Below, piece by piece: positions 53,617 to 62,221 of a DNA stretch of 64,000 nt. Positions within the stretch are counted from its first letter, which is position 1. Every line of letters begins with the position of its first letter. Made by a program: the position numbers and the translations under genes. The notes under the pieces are model-generated. The model made no database searches and had not been told where the DNA came from. It saw only the letters and a program-made list of their open reading frames with translations. Origin of the DNA: Syntrophaceae bacterium. GTDB taxonomy: Bacteria; Desulfobacterota; Syntrophia; Syntrophales; Smithellaceae. Location of the stretch: positions 1-64,000 of the forward strand of contig JAHDKI010000008.1 in the NCBI GenBank assembly GCA_018436925.1, in the 5' to 3' direction.

Positions 53617-54150
53617 ATGAATCAGCAACTCAAATTAATAAAAGTTGTCTTTTTGATCGTATCATTTTTAGCCCTCACATCGATTGCTTATGCTGTGCCC
53701 ACAACAGTAAACTTTACGGCCTACGATTTCGGTGACAACGCGCCAACCGATCCTGTTACAGGCACAATCATTTATGATGCCGTCGGAGACTGGTCTACGG
53801 GGGTTCCTATCATCTCCATCGATATGTTGATAGGCGGCTATAATTACACGGTCGGAGAAGTCAATGTGGGCTCATCCGGAAACTCGTACATCATCGGCGG
53901 CATTCTTTATGGCATCAATGCCATTTCCAGCAACACGGTGGATTTCTGGCTTACATTCACTCAGACGGCGGCAGATACTTATGCCACCAATTCCTTCTAT
54001 TACAGCACGAGTGGAGGGGGAAACATTTGGAGCACGTATAAATTTTCACAATTCTCCGTCACCAACGCAGTTCCCGAACCGGCCTTGATACTGCTTATGG
54101 GGCTTGGCCTTTTAGGGATTGCCGGCGTCAGGAGAAAGATGAAAAAATAA
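53617..54150 (+). CDS. PEP-CTERM sorted exported protein
   Basis: A 177-residue protein: signal peptide (VVFLIVSFLALTSIAYA), Gly/Ser/Asn-rich central part with no known domain, and the C-terminal sorting signal VPEPALILLMGLGLLGIAG followed by RRKMKK. This is an exosortase (EpsH) substrate destined for the outer surface or extracellular matrix. AAGGAGG precedes the ATG. A terminator follows. No exosortase is seen in this window. Confidence 0.9.
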   Translation: MNQQLKLIKVVFLIVSFLALTSIAYAVPTTVNFTAYDFGDNAPTDPVTGTIIYDAVGDWSTGVPIISIDMLIGGYNYTVGEVNVGSSGNSYIIGGILYGINAISSNTVDFWLTFTQTAADTYATNSFYYSTSGGGNIWSTYKFSQFSVTNAVPEPALILLMGLGLLGIAGVRRKMKK

Positions 54151-54176
54151 AGCCGGATAAAAAACATTCAAAAAAA

Positions 54177-54206
54177 GGCAGGGCCAGCATTGGCCCTGCC
54201 TTTTTT
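54177..54206. terminator. Bidirectional terminator
   Basis: Perfect stem GGCAGGGCCA/TGGCCCTGCC with GCAT loop, an A6 run before and T6 run after, so it works on both strands: the PEP-CTERM gene (plus) and the msrA gene (minus). Confidence 0.93.
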
Positions 54207-54442
54207 ATGGAATACGGGAGACGGGCAAAAAAATACGTTGCGCTTGCCTTCCCGCTTCTTTCTTCAGAATTATCCTTTTTCCGCAGCAGGACGTCCTTCA
54301 AGTCCATCTCCATCAACGTCGACAGGGTGACAGGCTCAAAAACACCTTTTTGGATATTCTCGTCAGAGTGTTCTCGATTTTCTAAAACCGTTGAGCACCG
54401 TCAGGAAGAATTTTCCGCCGGGCTTTGGCATGCCGTTTACAT

Positions 54443-55288
54443 TTAATTCGATCTCACAATATTGCGAAGCCTCTGTCGTCCCGCCTCCGAAAGACCAAGA
54501 GAGGCAAGATCCATTTCCAGCTCCGCCAATGTGCCGATGCCGTTGACATAACCATTCACCCTTGCTGCCGCCGTGGAGGCCACGAACTGATTGTCATCCG
54601 GATAAAAGGAACTAAATTCCTGCATCAGCTCTTTTTGGGACCGCAAACCGTACTTCTGATGGTAGGCTTCGGCCGGGTAGAACGTTGAAGCCGGCACGAT
54701 TTCCGTGTAGATGGGCCCCTTGATTTTCATGGCCACCCTCTTGAAGGAGTCCATGGCTTCCTTCCTCTGCTTTTCGTCGTGATAGAAGATGAAGGCTGCG
54801 TACTGACGCGAATAAGAACGATCCCCCGGCGAATGATTGTTCCAGAAGATGTCCAGGAGCGTCTCATAGGAAACGCTTTTCGGATCGTATTCGATCCGGA
54901 TGGCTTCGCTGTGGTCTCCCAGCCGGGTATAGGTCGGATCCTTTGATGTTCCTCCTGTATAGCCGACCTGGGTACGGATAACACCTTTGACAAGCCCGAA
55001 CCGGGCGTCCGGACCCCAGAATCACCCCATGGCGAAGGTGGCTATCTGCGTTTCTGCCGGTGTGATAAGGTCTATCGGCGGCAAAGCACCGCCGGGCCGG
55101 GCCTCATGCTGCTGGGGCTGTTTCATGTTAATGCTTCCTTCCCGGGATATCGGGCACGTGGTCTTTCCCTCGGCCGTTGCGGTTAAGATCGGTACCCATA
55201 CCGCCGAGAAAACGAATGTTAGTAGGACAAGAAAAGACCATCTCCCCCCATCCCGGAAAATATTTCGATTTCTTGTTTTTTCAGTCAT
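54443..55288 (-). CDS. msrA: Exported peptide methionine-S-sulfoxide reductase, selenocysteine form (TGA = Sec89)
   Basis: A 281-residue minus-strand frame interrupted once by TGA (55022-55024). Before it: an N-terminal membrane/signal segment (WSFLVLLTFVFSAVWVPI), a linker and IATFAMG. After it: FWGPDARFGLVKGVIRTQVG, YTGGTSKDPTY, DHSEAIRIEYDP, the MsrA fold. The TGA is exactly the active-site Cys of GCFWG, so the enzyme reads GUFWG. A hairpin at SECIS distance follows. The MsrA part contains no resolving Cys, only Sec. Known Sec-MsrA proteins exist in some bacteria. It would repair oxidised methionine in the periplasm. A mutation to stop is the alternative, but everything else is intact. Confidence 0.9.
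54989..55009 (-). promoter_or_regulatory. Putative SECIS hairpin of msrA
   Basis: Starting 12 bases after the TGA: GAC-GCCCG, loop GTT, CGGGC, two bulged T, GTC. The loop G is about 21 nt from the TGA, and the loop GU resembles bacterial SECIS loops. Found by eye. Confidence 0.65.
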
Positions 55289-56018
55289 AGTTTTTTACTC
55301 TTTTCTAAACGGTCCGCGGCTTGAGGCGTCCGTTCTTGAATGAAATGATTGATGTTCTGTTGCCACATCGACATTACGCCTGTAATTTAACCACCCTTTG
55401 CGGCCTGGCAATACGTGAGCCGTAAATGGCACAGAAGGGCATCCTCAAGAAATTAAGTTTCTCAGGGCGAGCAGCTATTTCAGGGCATGCCTTTGCTCAA
55501 TATCCTCGACTGTGGCGCCAGGCTCATTGCACGACAGCCAAAAACTCGACCTTCGGAATCAAACAGTACGGCCGTCTGATGCTCCATTGGCGAAACTCGA
55601 ATTCCAAAGGCGAAGCTTTGGGAATGACTAAATTGAACAATCCCGCAAAGCGGAGGGCATACAATCATGTCCGTGGTTTCCCAAGCGCCACAGCGTCACG
55701 GCCATGATTCGCGCAGTCACGCTCCGATGAAGCTGCGGATTCTTCAGATGTTTGATCGAACCAAAAGAAGTAAAAAAAACATTGTCTTTGTTCAGTGTGT
55801 GAATGGTCGGGATCATCCGAAGTGAATTAAGCGTTATGTCCCCGGAATTCACACATCTAAAAAAATGTATCTCCATCTCTGTCCTAATCATCTTGACACG
55901 CACAAGGGTTCTTCTTATACTCCCCGGACGATCAGCAGTCGCTTGCTTCCCCCAAAAGCTTCCTGCTGAATTTCCATGGGCTCACTGTCATCTTAAAAAG
56001 AAACGAAGGGAGAGCTTC
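55289..56018. other. Intergenic region, mostly unassigned
   Basis: No supported gene. A minus-strand stretch near 55550-55610 reads TAVLFDSEGRVFGCRA, which resembles the N-terminal ATP loop of FGGY carbohydrate kinases with a break just before it; it may be a decayed kinase fragment but is too short to call. The region ends with the promoter of the XRE-cupin gene. Confidence 0.4.
55893..55921 (+). promoter_or_regulatory. Sigma70 promoter of the XRE-acyl-CoA dehydrogenase operon
   Basis: TTGACA (55893-55898), 17-bp spacer, TATACT (55916-55921). The start near 55928 gives a ~90-nt leader. Confidence 0.78.
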
Positions 56019-56564
56019 ATGATCAAGAAAGCCGACGAATCCTTTGGCGGGCGAATCCGCAGATTGAGAGAGGCAAAAGGAATCAGCCTTGAAACGCTCT
56101 CGCACGATACCGGCTACACGGTTAAATTCCTCAAAGAGATTGAAGAAGACAAAACACCTCCGCCTGTCGCCGTCGTCCTCCAACTGGGACGAGTCTTCAA
56201 GGTCGATGTCGATCAATTGCAGGAAAATCGTGAGAAGGAAGCGGCCAAAAGGCGGCGAGCCAGCCACAGGAAAAGAGTTTCTTCCTATGCCTACACCCCT
56301 CTGACTGCGCCGGGAAAGGATAAACATTTAAGAGCCTACCGCGTGACCATCGATCCCGAGACCGAACATGAAGGGGTTGAGTACCACCATGAGGGTGAAG
56401 AATTCATCTATGTTCTGCAAGGGGGGCTCACGATTTCGGTGGGACAGAACACGTCAAAGTTGAAGACGGGACAGAGCCTGAGCTTTGATTCCTCCCTTTC
56501 CCATAAGCTCAGCAATCCAACCCGGCAAAAAACAGAACTTCTGGTGGTCATCTATCTGCCGTAA
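56019..56564 (+). CDS. XRE-cupin transcriptional regulator
   Basis: A 181-residue regulator. The N-terminal helix-turn-helix is GGRIRRLREAKGISLETLS through TVKFLKEIEEDKT (~10-62). A basic linker leads to a C-terminal cupin (YHHEGEEFIYVLQGGLTISVGQ). Such regulators usually bind a small carboxylate or CoA ester in the cupin. GGGAG precedes the ATG at 56019. It directly precedes two acyl-CoA dehydrogenases and probably regulates them. Confidence 0.9.
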   Translation: MIKKADESFGGRIRRLREAKGISLETLSHDTGYTVKFLKEIEEDKTPPPVAVVLQLGRVFKVDVDQLQENREKEAAKRRRASHRKRVSSYAYTPLTAPGKDKHLRAYRVTIDPETEHEGVEYHHEGEEFIYVLQGGLTISVGQNTSKLKTGQSLSFDSSLSHKLSNPTRQKTELLVVIYLP

Positions 56565-56573
56565 GGAGAGGAC

Positions 56574-57725
56574 ATGTCTTTTCAACTGACCGCGGAACAG
56601 AAAATGGTCAGGCTCATGGCCAGAGATTTTGCGCGCAAGGAACTGGAGCCTGCCGCCGCCCAAAGGGACAAGGAAGAGATCTTCCCCGTGAAGGTGGTGA
56701 AGAAGATGGGGCAGCTTGGCCTGCTGGGCATGATGGTTCCTGTCAAGCACGGCGGCGCGGGCGCCGGGGCGGTAAGCTATTGTCTGGCTCTTCAGGAAAT
56801 CGCCTATTCATGCGCCTCCACGGCCGTGACGATGTCGGTGGCCAATCTCTCCACCGAACCGCTGCTCAAATTCGGCAATGAAAAGCAAAAGTCTAAATAT
56901 CTTGTCGGACTGGCCCGGGGAGACCTGCTGGGGTGCTTTGCCCTGACGGAGCCGGGCGCCGGTTCGGATCCCGGAAGCCTCTCGATCAAGGCCGAGGATC
57001 AAGGCAGCCATTATCTCATCAACGGAACAAAAATCTTCATTACCCATGGACAGTATGCCGATGTTGTCAATCTCATTGCCAGAACCGGCACGGAAAAAGG
57101 CAGCAAGGGGCTTTCGGCTTTTATCATTGAAAAAGGCACGCCCGGATTTTCCATCGGCGCGCGGGAAGATAAGATGGGGCTCCGGGCGTCCAATACCGTG
57201 GAGCTTCTTTTTGAGAACTGCAAGGTTCCGAAGGAGAACCTGCTGGGAAAGCCGGGCACAGGATTCAAAATAGCCATGACCGCCCTGGACAGCGGCCGCA
57301 TCGGGATCGCCTCGCAGGCTTTGGGCATCATCCGGGCCTGTCTGGATGAAAGCATCCGCTATGCAGGCGAACGAAAACAGTTCGGCAAGACCATCAATTC
57401 GTTCGAGGCCATTCAGTGGATGATCGCCGACATGGCGACGGGGCTCGAGGCCGCAACCTTGCTGACCTTGTCGGCGGCCTGGAGAAAAGACCATAAAATG
57501 CCTTTCACCAAAGAAGCGTCCATGGCCAAACTATTTGCTTCGGAACTGGCGAACAAAAGCGCCTATCTGGCGCTGCAGATCCATGGCGGATACGGCTATC
57601 TCAAGGATTTCAAGGTGGAGAGGCTTTACCGGGATGCCCGGGCCACCTCCATCTATGAAGGCACATCCGAAATTCAGAGGCTGGTCATCGCCAGAGAGCT
57701 TCTGAAAGACCGCAGCTACGAATGA
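56574..57725 (+). CDS. Acyl-CoA dehydrogenase
   Basis: A 383-residue flavoenzyme of the short/medium-chain type. ALTEPGAGSDPGSL binds FAD and substrate, and the catalytic Glu is in SIYEGTSEIQRLVIAR near the C-terminus. GYGYLKDFKVERLYRDAR is the second signature. It oxidises an acyl-CoA to an enoyl-CoA; electron-transfer flavoprotein genes are not in this window. Nine bases after the regulator's stop. Confidence 0.95.
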   Translation: MSFQLTAEQKMVRLMARDFARKELEPAAAQRDKEEIFPVKVVKKMGQLGLLGMMVPVKHGGAGAGAVSYCLALQEIAYSCASTAVTMSVANLSTEPLLKFGNEKQKSKYLVGLARGDLLGCFALTEPGAGSDPGSLSIKAEDQGSHYLINGTKIFITHGQYADVVNLIARTGTEKGSKGLSAFIIEKGTPGFSIGAREDKMGLRASNTVELLFENCKVPKENLLGKPGTGFKIAMTALDSGRIGIASQALGIIRACLDESIRYAGERKQFGKTINSFEAIQWMIADMATGLEAATLLTLSAAWRKDHKMPFTKEASMAKLFASELANKSAYLALQIHGGYGYLKDFKVERLYRDARATSIYEGTSEIQRLVIARELLKDRSYE

Positions 57726-57756
57726 TCTGACAATAAAAAACGGAAAGGAAATCAAC

Positions 57757-58899
57757 ATGGATTTTGAACTGTCCAACGAAATGAAAATGCTCGCGGATAT
57801 GGCCGGTAAGTTTGCCGTTAAAGAAGTGGAACCCCTGGCACAGAAGGCGGACGAGGAAGAAATGTACACGCCGGAAATCCGCAGGAAAGCCGGCGCCAAC
57901 GGCTTGATCGGCTGCTGGCTGCCCGAGGAATATGGCGGGGGCGGCGTGGGTTTTCTCGGCAACACCATCATTACGGAACAGATTTCCCGGGTTTGCATGG
58001 GCATTGGCCTGAATGTGACGGCGGCCACCTTCGGATGTGAAAACATTCACTTCTACGGAACCAAGGAGCAGAAAGAGAAATATCTTCCTCCGGTTTGCGC
58101 GGGAGACGCCGTCTTTGCAGGCGCCTACACAGAGCCCAATGCCGGCACGGATGTGGCCGGTTACAAGACGCGGGCGGTTCAGGATGGTGACGACTATGTC
58201 ATCACCGGCAATAAAATGTTCATCACCAACGGGACGATCTGTGATTGGATGGTGGTCCAGGCCATCACCGATCCGTCTGAAAAAGTTCACAAAAGCTTCA
58301 GCCAGTTTATTGTTCCGGCCGATGCCCCGGGGGTCACAAGAACCAAGATCAAAGGCAAAATGGGGATTCGAGCCAGTGACACGGCGGAAATAGCCCTGGA
58401 CGGCGTGAGGGTTCCCAAAGAGAATATGATCGGAAAGCGCGGCGCCGGATTTTACCAGCTCATGCACTTTTTTGACGTCACACGGGTGATGGTGGCGGGC
58501 CAGGGTTTAGGACTTTCCCAGGCCTGTCTGGACGAGTCCGTCAAATACTGCAAGGAGAGAACGGTTTTCGGAAAGCCGCTGGGCTCCTTCCAGCTTACGC
58601 TTCAGAAGCTTGCCGATATGTGGATCAAGATAGAGGCACTACGCAATATGACGTACAAGGCCGCCTGGCTGATTGATTCCGGCAAACCGGATTATCATCT
58701 TTCGGCCATGGCAAAATATTTTGCCGGGCAGACCGCGGTTTTCTGCGCCAATCTTGCCGTGGAGCTTCATGGCGGATACGGATACATCGAGGAATACAAA
58801 GTACAAAAACTGTATCGTGATGCAAAAATCCTTGAACTCTACGAGGGAACCAAGGAAGCCGAGATCATGACGCTTGGGAAAGTCCTTTTGTCGCAATAG
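57757..58899 (+). CDS. Acyl-CoA dehydrogenase
   Basis: A 380-residue paralogue. AYTEPNAGTDVAGYKT replaces the usual TEPGAGSD, and the Glu-base region is ELYEGTKEAEIMTLGK. GYGYIEEYKVQKLYRDAK is conserved. The altered FAD motif and C-terminus suggest a different substrate (branched, aromatic or cyclic acyl-CoA). GGAAAGGAA lies before the ATG, 31 bases after the first dehydrogenase. Confidence 0.93.
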   Translation: MDFELSNEMKMLADMAGKFAVKEVEPLAQKADEEEMYTPEIRRKAGANGLIGCWLPEEYGGGGVGFLGNTIITEQISRVCMGIGLNVTAATFGCENIHFYGTKEQKEKYLPPVCAGDAVFAGAYTEPNAGTDVAGYKTRAVQDGDDYVITGNKMFITNGTICDWMVVQAITDPSEKVHKSFSQFIVPADAPGVTRTKIKGKMGIRASDTAEIALDGVRVPKENMIGKRGAGFYQLMHFFDVTRVMVAGQGLGLSQACLDESVKYCKERTVFGKPLGSFQLTLQKLADMWIKIEALRNMTYKAAWLIDSGKPDYHLSAMAKYFAGQTAVFCANLAVELHGGYGYIEEYKVQKLYRDAKILELYEGTKEAEIMTLGKVLLSQ

Positions 58900-59358
58900 A
58901 AACGGTGATCGACAAACTGGACAACCCCACCGCAGCGGCGAAGGATGCAAGAAAAAGTGTTGCCTCGCAGCAGGCTTCGCGGAATTCGGGGGACGTAACA
59001 CGTATTAATCTCTCATCGTTGTTTTCATGTTTGTCCCTGTCGAATATCCTGATAACCTGAAGGTTGTGCGAAGGGCACGAGCGCCGAAACGCAGAATATT
59101 GAAGCTTGTCCATCATCAGGATCAAGATAAGCATCCTCCGCTTTATGCGCCGGAATATAAATGCGAGTTGGATCAAAAAAACGTTAGAAATCTGCTCAGA
59201 AGCGATAGAGAAGGGTTGTCAGGCGCGTTTTGCTGGTTTCGCGGCAGACGTCCATTTGCAAAGAAATGGAAACGGACTTTGCCGAGGGTATTACTTTTTT
59301 AGAATATTTTTCTCTTGAGAGAAAGCATGTAGGATGTCCCGCTCGTTGGCCTCACATT
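58900..59358. other. Intergenic region, no gene recognised
   Basis: About 460 bases between the second acyl-CoA dehydrogenase (plus) and galE (minus). Short open frames exist but no family is recognisable, and there is no clear terminator. Confidence 0.45.
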
Positions 59359-60366
59359 TTAACCATGTCCTTCCCGGATTCCGGAATCTTCTGATGACCG
59401 ACTATCGCGTTTATGCCAGTTGACAGCTGTCGAGAGGATGTTCCTGATGTCTTGATATTCGGCCCGCCAGCCGAGGGTCTTTCGGGCTTTCGAGGCGTCC
59501 GCAACCAGGCGGGCGGGATCTCCCGCGCGGCGCGGGGCGGGAACAGCATTGACATTCAGCCCCAGGTCGTTGAGTGCAAAAAGGATTTCTTTAACCGACG
59601 TGCCCTGTCCTGTTCCGAGATTGACAAAATCCGATGTCCCGTTATTGACAAGATGCTCGACGGCCAGCAAATGCGCGCGTGCAAGATCTTCGACATGAAT
59701 ATAATCTCGGATGGCGGTGCCATCCGGTGTGGGAAAATCCGTTCCGAAAATTTTCAGTGGCGCTTGATCCGCTGCGGAACGGATGGCCAGGGGGATGAGG
59801 TGCGTTTCTGGGTCATGTCGTTCACCGACTTCGCATTCGGGGTCGGCTCCGGCGGCGTTAAAATAGCGCAAAGCCATAGAACGGATCTCGCCGCGCGCGG
59901 CGAGATCGCTTAAAATCCGCTCGATGATCAGCTTGGTTTGTCCATAAGGGCTGATCGGCATCTGAGGACACGACTCTGTGATGGAATCCATCTCGGGAAT
60001 TCCGTAAATCGCGCAGGAACTCGAAAAGACCATTCGACTCTGTCCGTTTTCCCGCATCGCCTCCAGAAGACATAACGTCCCGCCCACATTGTTTTTGTAA
60101 TACTTAAACGGCTCCGTCACGGACTCCCCGACGTAGGAGCAGGCGGCAAAATGAATGACGGCAACGGGGGCGTAAGACTTCAGGGCTTTTTTTAATTTAT
60201 CGCAATCGAGAAGATCTCCGTGTTCAAAGGGGCCCCATTTCACAAAATCCGCATGTCCGGTGGACAGGTTATCGTAACAGACGGGTTCGTAACCGCTGTG
60301 CGCCAGAAGTTTGCAGGTGTGAGATCCGATGTAGCCTGCGCCCCCCGTCACAAATATTCTTTTCAT
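59359..60366 (-). CDS. galE: UDP-glucose 4-epimerase
   Basis: A 335-residue extended SDR. VTGGAGYIGSHTC is the NAD loop, SSSCAIYG and SPYGQTK hold the catalytic Ser/Tyr/Lys. It interconverts UDP-glucose and UDP-galactose for polysaccharide synthesis. It starts eight bases after the FAD-oxidoreductase gene on the same strand, likely one transcript. Confidence 0.94.
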   Translation of the reverse strand: MKRIFVTGGAGYIGSHTCKLLAHSGYEPVCYDNLSTGHADFVKWGPFEHGDLLDCDKLKKALKSYAPVAVIHFAACSYVGESVTEPFKYYKNNVGGTLCLLEAMRENGQSRMVFSSSCAIYGIPEMDSITESCPQMPISPYGQTKLIIERILSDLAARGEIRSMALRYFNAAGADPECEVGERHDPETHLIPLAIRSAADQAPLKIFGTDFPTPDGTAIRDYIHVEDLARAHLLAVEHLVNNGTSDFVNLGTGQGTSVKEILFALNDLGLNVNAVPAPRRAGDPARLVADASKARKTLGWRAEYQDIRNILSTAVNWHKRDSRSSEDSGIREGHG

Positions 60367-60374
60367 AAATCACC

Positions 60375-61796
60375 TCACGACAGACCTGTCGCCGATAGTC
60401 TGCAATTTTCCTGATACTCGTAATCCGTATTGACGGCCCACAGATCGTGCCGGCTGCCGTTTGCGATATTTTCAGCCGCGAGCAGTCCCATTAAAATACT
60501 GTGGTCCTGGTTGTTGTACTTAAAAGCACCCTGGCGTCCGATGAAACAGAGATTCAACTGCTCGCTTAAGACCTTTTCAACGCAATCAAGATGCTTTTTA
60601 TACCCCGATGCATATATGGGGTAGGATTGGGGAAGGCGAACGACCTTTCCGTCTTTGACCGACCGGCGCAAAATCAATGAGGTTCGACAGGCTTCATCCG
60701 TGGCCAGTTGAATCAGCTCCTGCTCTCGGGCGCTCCAGATGTCGTCTTCGTCATGGCACCAGTACTCCAAACAGATAATGGTGTTGGGCGATTCCCGATT
60801 CTCTCCCGGCGCCCAGTTGCTGAAATTGGTGATGCGGCCGGTTTTCAAATCGGGAGAATGGACATAAATCCACTGATCGGGAAAAGGGTTTGCGCCTTCG
60901 ACAAGCAGATACACCAAAATGGTATTTCGAAAGCGCAGGCATTTTGCGCGCTCTTTTACCTCCGCCGGAACATTCATGCGTTCGATAAGTTGGGTGATCG
61001 GCATCGATGAAACAATGAAATCAAAAGGCCTTTCAGAGCCGTCTTGCAAAATCAGCACAGCTTTGCCCTCCGGCGTTTGGGCGGCGCGCACCGAGGCCGC
61101 AGGTGTGCCAAGATGAATTCTTCCCCCCAGGTCACAAATCCTTTTGGCCATTTCGTCGTAAGCGAAGCCGGTGCCCAGATGCGGGTAGGCAAATTCATCC
61201 ACCAGCGTCTTGTGTTTGGAGCCGGACGAACCGAAAAGGGCCGATTTGATCGCCTCCGAGAGGGAAAACTTCTTGATTCTCTGCGCCGCGAAATCGGCGT
61301 CCAGTTCCGAACAGGGCAGGCCCCAGAGCTTTTCACTGTAGGCTTTGAAGAAGATGTTGAACAGCCGGCGTCCGAACCGGTTGGCCACCCAGGCCTCGAA
61401 GGTCGATTCGTCTTTTTCGGGGAATAGGCCGGCCTTTAGATAACTCAAAACACACAAAGCCGCCTCGAAAAAGCCCAGGTTGATGATTGCATTAGAGGCC
61501 TTGAGGGGATAGTCGAAAAAACGGTTGCGATAGTAGATGCGGGTTAACCGATTGACCAGGCTATAGCGCGAGCTGATCACGTTGCTCCAGATCTTGTTGA
61601 CGCGGGGGTCGTTGCTGAAAAACCGGTGAGGTCCAAGATCGACGAGTTGTCCCCAAAGCGGAATGGTTTTGGCCATGCCGCCCACGGCGTTAGCCGCCTC
61701 GAAAACCTCAACCATCAGTCCTTTGCCGGCTAGTTGATAGGCACATGTTAAACCGGCTGGTCCTGCGCCGATGATAGCAACTGTCTTTTCGGTCAT
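60375..61796 (-). CDS. FAD-dependent amine-oxidase-type protein, polysaccharide-linked
   Basis: A 473-residue flavoprotein. VAIIGAGPAGLTCAYQLAGK binds FAD, then GGMAKTIPLWG. The later KLWGLPCSELDADFAAQRIK and PYPIYASGYK-like (SYPIYASGYKKHL) region matches protoporphyrinogen-oxidase-like or UDP-galactopyranose-mutase-like proteins seen in sugar gene clusters. With galE directly downstream, a role in nucleotide-sugar or surface polysaccharide chemistry fits. The reaction is not established. Confidence 0.82.
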   Translation of the reverse strand: MTEKTVAIIGAGPAGLTCAYQLAGKGLMVEVFEAANAVGGMAKTIPLWGQLVDLGPHRFFSNDPRVNKIWSNVISSRYSLVNRLTRIYYRNRFFDYPLKASNAIINLGFFEAALCVLSYLKAGLFPEKDESTFEAWVANRFGRRLFNIFFKAYSEKLWGLPCSELDADFAAQRIKKFSLSEAIKSALFGSSGSKHKTLVDEFAYPHLGTGFAYDEMAKRICDLGGRIHLGTPAASVRAAQTPEGKAVLILQDGSERPFDFIVSSMPITQLIERMNVPAEVKERAKCLRFRNTILVYLLVEGANPFPDQWIYVHSPDLKTGRITNFSNWAPGENRESPNTIICLEYWCHDEDDIWSAREQELIQLATDEACRTSLILRRSVKDGKVVRLPQSYPIYASGYKKHLDCVEKVLSEQLNLCFIGRQGAFKYNNQDHSILMGLLAAENIANGSRHDLWAVNTDYEYQENCRLSATGLS

Positions 61797-62221
61797 TCAA
61801 CATCCTGTGCTTTTGTCAGCTTCTGGCAATCATAGAAAAAGCGGCACTCTGATACAATAATTTTTGACATATTTCCAGAAATACATTAGGGAAGCGTTGC
61901 GCCACCGGTTCTGTGCCGCATGAATTTACAAGACCTTGTTCGATCAAAGTTTATCTGAGATTTTAAATCGCGGGGAAAGGGAAATTCCAGAAACACAACA
62001 CTTGTGAGGTCGGACAAGGTCGTGTGATCCGAATTTCCAACGAAGTTGATGCGCACGGGTTTTTGTTGCAAGCTGAACACGCAAGGAAGCGGATAGGCAA
62101 AGCTACGGAAGGTATTTCCATGCAAAAATCATTGTGAGGATTACTTTGTTCGGGTTCCCCAATAACGATAAAATGTCTCGGCGCAGGAGATTCAGCCGCG
62201 GTTAAGAGAAATTCCGGTGGA
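61797..62221. other. Intergenic region, AT-rich
   Basis: About 425 bases between divergent genes, noticeably more AT-rich than the rest. No gene or clear promoter is supported. Confidence 0.45.

Noticed and set aside
55022-55024. TGA in msrA as an ordinary nonsense mutation
   Set aside because: It falls exactly on the catalytic Cys codon, the frame stays open on both sides and a SECIS-like hairpin follows.
55550-55610. Possible FGGY carbohydrate kinase remnant on the minus strand
   Set aside because: Only about 16 residues look similar and the frame is broken; too little to annotate as a pseudogene.
59106-59318. Open frame after the acyl-CoA dehydrogenases that vaguely resembles a radical SAM segment
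   Set aside because: No cluster motif and no ribosome site; resemblance is by eye only.
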